Shown here: positions 58,001 to 64,000 of the stretch, piece by piece | Position numbering within the stretch: position 1 is the stretch's first letter | How the letters are laid out: every line of letters begins with the position of its first letter | From: Isoetes taiwanensis | Lineage: Eukaryota; Streptophyta; Lycopodiopsida; Isoetales; Isoetaceae | Direction of reading: 5' to 3' | NCBI GenBank assembly: GCA_021234155.1 | Contig: JAJEKV010000047.1 | Coordinates: 7,529,071-7,593,070 of the forward strand | DNA length: 64,000 bases | Program-made: the position numbers and the translations under genes | Notes under the pieces: model-generated | What the model saw: only the letters and a program-made list of their open reading frames with translations | What the model was told of the DNA's origin: nothing | Databases searched by the model: none

Positions 58001-61000
58001 CTCAAGCACAACCGCTTGGCGCACTCCTGCTCTTTCCTTGGGCATCGCTTGCAAAAAGGATTGCACCGCTTTGGGAGTAGCTTGATTTCTCCTCGCTTGT
58101 CCTTAAAGGACACTCCGCTTCTTCCCCGCCGCTTCCCCGTTCCCACCATATTGGGTTCTAGCCGACTGACCGGCCGCCCGGGCTATAGCTTCCCGTCAGC
58201 CTTGCCTTCTCCCCCGAAGTACCGCTGCTTGTGCCCGCCATTCGAGGTCCCTAATTCTGCAAGCTTATAGCCTTGATTCTCGCTTCGACATCGCCCTAGG
58301 GTTTATTGTTTCACAAGCTATGGATCTCCCCTCATTCAGCCCTCAATATAGCTTTCATCGCATGCTTCCCAATCTCGCACATACGTTCTTTAGCCTCATG
58401 AATTCCTCTCAGATATTTCGACCGGATTTGTTGCCTTGCCGCGAACTCTGCAGAAACTGGCCGTGATCATGTCGACTTATGTTCCTTGGAACGTAATGGC
58501 GCTTTGGAAGGCTTTAGCAAACTTCCCAACTTACAAGCATCCCCGCTAAGCCATGTGCCTTTGCATACCCTTCCACCAACCGAAAGGCCTTTCTGCTGGC
58601 TGTTGCAACTCGCTTTGTCCTTATCCTTCATGCTATAAGCATTTCCGTATCAAGCCATTTCAGCTCCGCAAAATGGCGCTCTCCGCTCTAAGCTCACTGT
58701 TTCTCCCCGAGAATCGCTCTGGGCTTCCTCGCCTTTCCATACATTGCCCAAGGCGGAATCTACCTTCTTCTCGGGTAGTCGGAGGCCTGCTGTATCTTTG
58801 TCAGCTCCTCCGGGGTGTTCTCCGCTTTCCCCTCTCGCTTGTTCCTCGAAGCCCGCTTCTTCCTCTTCCTAGCTTCCAGTCCTGAAGTCTCCAACTTGAG
58901 TCTAAGATTCCTGACTGGGATCTCCTTCTTGCTCCTCTTCTTGTCCTTCCTTCCTCCGAAGCTGATGCTTGCGTAACCGAAAGCATTGCCCACCTAACCT
59001 TACTCTGCTTGCACGGGATGCGAATGCTCTTTATCTCGCCTCCGTGATCCGGCCCCTCATCCGGCTATCTCAAGCCTGGGTCATCATGGGTTCTATCTTC
59101 AAATAGGTTCCTAACGGGGTGGTCCGGGCGTGGGGTTTGCTCTTCTGATAAGGTCTCGCAGCTTGTCGCTCCTCGCTAGCCCTAGCTGCATCCACAAGTG
59201 ATTAATGGCTATATGGTTAGTTCCATTTGTTCTCTTGCATTGTTTATGTTTGTTGGTATAATTGTGGGCAACATATCAATAAAACATTTAAAGTGCAACA
59301 GAATTGTATTTATATATCATATAATATTTTAGGTGCCAAGAAGTCTCCTGATCAAGAGTCTAACTAGTCTTGAAATCACGAAGACGGGTTGTCTTCAATA
59401 GGGGTCTCTAATCCTGGCCGCCCCTACCGAAAGTGACCTAAGTTCCCGATGATGCTTACGGGCGAGCCTCCTCGATGGCTCTCACCGTGCCTTCTACTCA
59501 TGTCGGATGTAAGGGCCGCAAATAACGCTAATCTCCCCTGACGCTTGCAGGGGATGGCTGTCGAAGAGGTCAAGTGCCATTGCCCTTGACTAAGACAAAG
59601 ATAGTCGACATTTGCCGCCATATTCGAAAGCATGCCCGCTGGCCTCGAGTGCAATCAAAGATAAACACTCTTCTTCTGACTGAACTTGCGTGAATTACCG
59701 CTATTCTGCCATCCATCAGCAGTGGTGGCAGTACCTGAGCCACCTGTCATTGTGTGTGTCGCCGCTTCTCCGCTGGTTTGGCCTCCGCCTGCAAGGCTTC
59801 AACAGACTGGCCGACCTCTACTTCCAGTGAGCCCTCGTAGTCTTCGAATTGTGCTGGTCGAGCCTCCCGAGGCCGCATTCCTTCTCCTTTTGGCAAGGGT
59901 GATATTGAAGGACTCCGGCATTAGGATACTCGTGGTCTTCCCACCATCCTCATCTCCGCTCTGGAGGGCGAAACTCCTCCTTCCGCTGGCGCCCGCCGCC
60001 TCCATCAATTGCCCGATGCCGCTATAGGCCTCGATGTTTCCAGGTCGCCTCCCCCGTGTAGGTATGTCGGACTCCCTCACTGAGCGGAAATCTGATGCTC
60101 CCGGACGCATGAAGTCAGCCTGTGCCGGGTTCCGGGCCACCGTGGAGCAGCCGTCTAACCTCAGCTCCCTCTCCCTACATTCTGGAGGTTCGATGTCACG
60201 TAGGAGTAGATACTCCTCTCCGCCGAGATGATGATAGGGCTAGGCTTGTGATGCCTAGCCCAAGTGGGGAGTACCATGCCCTCACGTCACTGCTGATCAG
60301 CTCCTCGCCTCCTTGGCGCCGCTCTTCGTCCGAAGTCGAAGCTCCGCGGTACCTGCCCCACTCTTTCTTCTTTCATCCTCTCTTGCTTTGTTCTTGTTGA
60401 TACTGTGAGTAGCAGCATTTGCCCTTCCTTCGTTTCAGCTATGGGGTCTACTTCCATCTAGGATAGAGGCTGCCCCTCATCGGGTTCTCTGCTGTGATAA
60501 GAAGATGGCTAGGCTACAAGTAGACGCAGAAGTACTTGGTCCTCGCTTGGCTGTCGTGACCATGTAATCAGGTAGCTCTCAAGGCCTTTATTAGTCAAGT
60601 ACTCTGCATGTTGGGACACGCTTCAAGGCTGCTTAGCGATGGGGCGGGAAACGGCATCCTATGCAAGGGGGACTTGGACAAGGGAGGGCCCTAGCCCTCG
60701 GCCCCGCTTAGCACCCGCCTATATGCCGCTGCTGCCTTCGCCAGAAGCTGATGTCAATTCTTTCACAAAGGCTTGAAGATGTCGCTGACATCCGCCAAGC
60801 AGAGCGGGTAATCGGGCGCCGTACTCATCGCCTCGAAATCGCGAAGGGCTACTGATCTAGCAAGGAAGGGAGTATCAAAATCCTGATGCGTATGGAGCCG
60901 GTGAAAGATCGCTTGCTAGCAAGGGGAGCGGATTTGCGTGGTGCCACCTGAGAAATGGGGACTTATTTATAGAAAGGGGAAAACCCTAATTTTGGATGAC

Positions 61001-62860
61001 CTAGATTTTTATCGAGATTAGGTAATTCCCATCTATTAAGGGATGCAATTGCAGTTTGAGGACTATTTCTAGAGTTTGAGCATGTGCTAAGGAGAGCTAA
61101 CAACCTATTGTGCAATTTGGAGATCATTTGGTGATGACATGGTATCGTGGTTCATATTGTCGTACCATTTCTAAAATGTAGAAATCATTCCGCTGACGCG
61201 GTGAGACATGGGGTCTTAATTGGGCCAGGATTGCTCAATTTAGGTGATCTAAGGTCAGAATTTACTAAACTCATCGAAGAAGCGTGCACTGACCCTTACT
61301 TGGTCGATTTGGAGCCGCTTGGGCATTTTATATTTGTCCATTGCCGCTATGCCTGTTCATTTCTAAAATGTAGAAATCAGCCCTGCTGCCGACGCAGAGA
61401 CATCGTCTCAATTTTGCTCAAACTCCAATTTACTCAAAACGGTTGGCTAGGGATCGACATCTTGACCTATTTAAAATGGTGTTTAACACTTTATTTACAA
61501 TGTAAAATTTTCTTTATATTAGCAAAATTTCATAAATATTTACAAGGTTCAAGGGCGTTTTCCTTGATGTGTCCGCAAGATACATATCCCCGCCTCATGA
61601 GGGTGACCCTTCACAGGTAATCGTGGCAAAAGCCGCTGAATCTTCAAATGTTTCACTAAGGGCTTCGCCGCCTCTTTGCAAACATGTTAAATATCTCGGG
61701 CTCACACGCCGTGACAAACTGTGGTTATATTCTTGAATGACTTCGCGACTGTGACGCTGGAACGGGCGCCGGGAATCAGGAGTCTGTGAATTTTCTCCGA
61801 AGTGGCGATCTCCTTGAGTGCCTCGCCTTCCTCCTCGCTTTCTTCTTGCCCGCCTTCTTCCCGTGCTCGTGGGGGCTTGGTTGCGGAGGGGGCCAAAGGT
61901 TCTGCTCGTCGTGCCCGGCCAATCGCCACCCTCGCAGGCTCCCGTAGTAGGCATTGTAGGCCTCCCACTTTGCCATATACGCCGGGGTAAGCCCTCGCCT
62001 CTTCTTCCTCGATAGACCTTTAAGGGGTCTATCACATAGAGCCGCGCCAGGCCTTGACTCCTATCCCATGCTTCCGAATGGTGGGGGCTTCGCCACCGCC
62101 TCTCCTCTCCCCGCTCTTGGGCCGCCTCGCTGCACCTCTTCCTCTACAAATCGGGCTTTGAAGAGCTTGCCCCTGCTCAAGGCCGCAGACGTAGTCTTGG
62201 TCCGACCGCTTGCAGGGCGGGCCTCCCTCCCCGACGCGCTGCTGACCTATCTTCTTCCCCAACCTTCACCAGCCTCTTGCCTCGCTTTGGATGGCCTTGG
62301 CCCTCCTCTTCTTTCTTGGGTCCGCTGCCTTCCTCATCCTTTTGATTCTGCCTCCCAAGGGCGCTTTTGACTTCGTGATTTGTGGACGGCTGCATAGGTC
62401 GGCCTCTTCCTCCTGTGGTGAGTTCCGCGGCCGCCGCTTCCTACCTCGCTTCCTCCCGCAGTGGATCTCATCCCGGGTTGTTCTGGCCTATTGCGGGTTC
62501 CGCCGCTCCTCTCGCCTTCCTCGTGGGTTGGCGCCTCTCGGTGTTGCTCCCGCTGCCGCCGCCAGCTTCCCCGCCGCTCAATTCTCAAGGAGGATCTGGC
62601 CATGACGCCCGGCCGACGTCTCCAAGATTCACAGGTGGTCGCCCGTCCACTGACTCGCCGACGTAAGATCCGCCTTTATCGCGGAGAAGGCGCTCGCAGA
62701 ATTCTATGAAAAGGCTTCGAGATACCGGGCGCCGAGGATCCGCTGCTAGGCCTTTGGTACCGCTGCAAGGGCTAACATTTTACAGCTCGCCGCATTGGAG
62801 CTACGCGCCAGAAGATCGCCTTTGACAATTGGAAATGGGTTCTCGTGAAGGACTAAAATG
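58001..62860 (-). pseudogene. Gypsy-B gag and upstream region, heavily scrambled
   Basis: GC-rich DNA with coding-like composition but no frame longer than about 150 codons. Minus-strand pieces are charged and proline- or arginine-rich (MARSSLRIERRGSWRRQREQ near 62600, RRRARRKRGGRRG near 61880), which might be linkers of gag or of an accessory ORF. I could not find a zinc knuckle, capsid motif or H3 fold. The size fits gag plus an accessory region like that of Gypsy-A. Confidence 0.4.
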
Positions 62861-63394
62861 GGAGGGTCCGGGCCCATTTATAGGCCAATTTTAGGTCAAC
62901 TTTAAACTACCTTTTTGGGTTGTCTAAGGCATCTAAAACACCTAATTGTTAGTGTTCACACGCTATGTTCCATTCCTAGAATCTAGAAACCCGTCTCCGG
63001 CGCCGACGCAGGAGACATGGTGGGGCCCACTACAAATTAACATGTAACATGCTAAATCTACTAATTCTAGCTTAAATTTAGAATTATCAAGATATTTTAC
63101 TCAGAATTTACAACTTTTTGGTGTCAGCCGGACAAAACTAAGACGCTATACCAAACATTTCTAAAATGTAGAACTGGGTTCCGCTTAATGGGTGAGACCA
63201 CACCCTACTTTTTGATGTTGTCAATAATTTAGTCTTTTTACGCTTTCTATTCTTTTTAATCGTTACTAGCTTAGTGATAAATTCAGCAAAAAATGAGAAA
63301 AATTTTCATTTTTCGAGGTTTGAGGATCCTATCAAGTTAGTGCTACCGGGAATATGGCTGCTGCTTGCTCTTGGTCTCCAAGAACATAGCTCAT
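62861..63394 (-). other. Gypsy-B leader and primer binding site
   Basis: AT-rich leader. At its upper end the minus strand reads GTTATGAGCTATG (63382-63394), a worn form of the GTTATCAGAGCTATG primer site seen at 32822-32836. An ATTTCTAAAATGTAGAA phrase recurs at about 61170, 61350 and 63160, with a diverged form near 62970. Confidence 0.55.
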
Positions 63395-63395
63395 A

Positions 63396-64000
63396 ACATC
63401 AGGATGCCTCGCCGCATACTGGCCTCTACCCCAGATACAAACAGAGTTCATCCCCATACCAACATGCTAAATGGCTGTGGCCTTCATGACACCGCAACCG
63501 TGACGGGTTCCAAAGTGGGGAAGAGTGGAAGGGTCATTGCACCCCCGCCTCTCGTAGCCTAACAGCCGAAGCTTAAACATACATGTCAAGAGTAATATAC
63601 ATCGGTCATCATATGACCATCACGGCGATGGTCCTCCACATATCCACAGATAGACAAGGATCAAGACATCACATAGGGAATCCTACCCAAGGCCTGCATA
63701 TCGGGATGGACTGATGTTTGGCCCCAGAGTTCATTGCGTATGCTGCACTATGGCAATGGATTTGGCCGCATACAAGAACATGGCCTAGGTTGTCCACTCC
63801 ATCCGCTTCTCCCCGTGCACACTTTGGGTGTGGCTGGTAAGTGTTGGGACTCATCAGAGTTCACGGATGCATAGCCAAGGGGCCATCCTCGGGTTACATC
63901 TCCCCAGCCCATGGGGCAGTGCAGGATTCTCCCCTCCGCAGGATCTACAATGCCGACTAAGGTGACTAGAGGGCCACTACCAGATTCACTTGAACTCAAT
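63396..64000 (-). repeat. 5' LTR of Gypsy-B, cut by the window end
   Basis: The last 600 bases (minus-strand sense) of the 5' LTR, homologous to 51905-52520. The 5' end lies beyond the window. Confidence 0.78.

Larger units (their letters stand above)
51905..64000 (-). mobile_element. Gypsy-B: large decayed chromodomain Gypsy element, minus strand
   Basis: 3' LTR 51905-53559, PPT 53560-53572, pol about 54480-58000, gag/accessory region about 58000-62860, leader to 63394, PBS, then the 5' LTR from about 63396, which leaves the window. The two LTRs align over at least 600 bp (51905-52520 against 63396-64000), including CACCGCAACCGTGACGGGTT and CATCACGGCGATGG, but with many indels. The order of domains is that of Gypsy-A. 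Base composition is much richer in CG than Gypsy-A and the reading frames are broken every few dozen codons. Confidence 0.82.

Noticed and set aside
59686-62709. Several plus-strand ORFs of 90-113 codons, Pro/Leu/Arg-rich
   Set aside because: Shadow frames of GC-rich, minus-strand Gypsy-B sequence; no domain.

Overview
The window is nuclear DNA of a land plant, possibly an early-diverging lineage, although the lineage call is inference. The evidence is one well-preserved host gene with 14 exons and canonical GT-AG introns (MON1, minus strand, 20468-25757), a chromodomain Ty3/Gypsy element primed by initiator-Met tRNA, plant-type L1 LINE remnants, and an AT-rich background. More than half of the sequence is transposon-derived, mostly decayed and nested.

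Layout. 1-5200: AT-rich DNA without a recognisable gene, holding a few short tandem repeats. 5200-5411 and 17599-19070: two pieces of an L1-type LINE (zinc-knuckle ORF1 end and reverse transcriptase), separated by a Gypsy element. 5412-17598: Gypsy-A, plus strand, with a complete 5' LTR, tRNA primer site, a 3.5-kb accessory region of three ORFs ahead of gag, then gag, pol (protease, RT, RNase H, integrase, chromodomain), polypurine tract and a truncated 3' LTR. A 942-bp hAT-type MITE with perfect 8-bp target duplications sits between gag and pol. 19071-26740: the MON1 gene and its flanks. 26744-28800: a broken tyrosine-recombinase gene (Crypton-like). 30405-32170: a broken pogo-like DDE transposase. 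32594-34410: a rearranged Gypsy-A-related element with inverted U3 ends. 34416-44312: largely featureless AT-rich DNA with a fold-back repeat, retroelement tails, a 154-bp CTAT microsatellite and two unassigned ORFs. 44313-48375: Gypsy-C, minus strand. 49236-50760: Gypsy-D, plus strand. 51905-64000: Gypsy-B, minus strand, large and strongly decayed, with its 5' LTR running out of the window.

Main discovery. The first accessory ORF of Gypsy-A (7569-8881) is a fusion of an unknown N-terminal domain, a glutamine-rich coil, a basic tail and an almost complete histone H3 fold. It is in one frame apart from one frameshift and three point stops. A chromovirus that already has a chromodomain and also carries its own H3-like protein is, as far as I know, undescribed. 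A second long ORF of similar length follows behind a promoter-like segment, and a third acidic ORF lies between intron-like spacers. Other points of interest are the tyrosine recombinase, pairs of Pol III-promoter-like units placed antisense in the leaders of Gypsy-C and Gypsy-D, and tandem duplications at both ends of MON1.

Limits. No searches or alignments were run. Family calls rest on motifs read by eye. Element boundaries in decayed regions are approximate.
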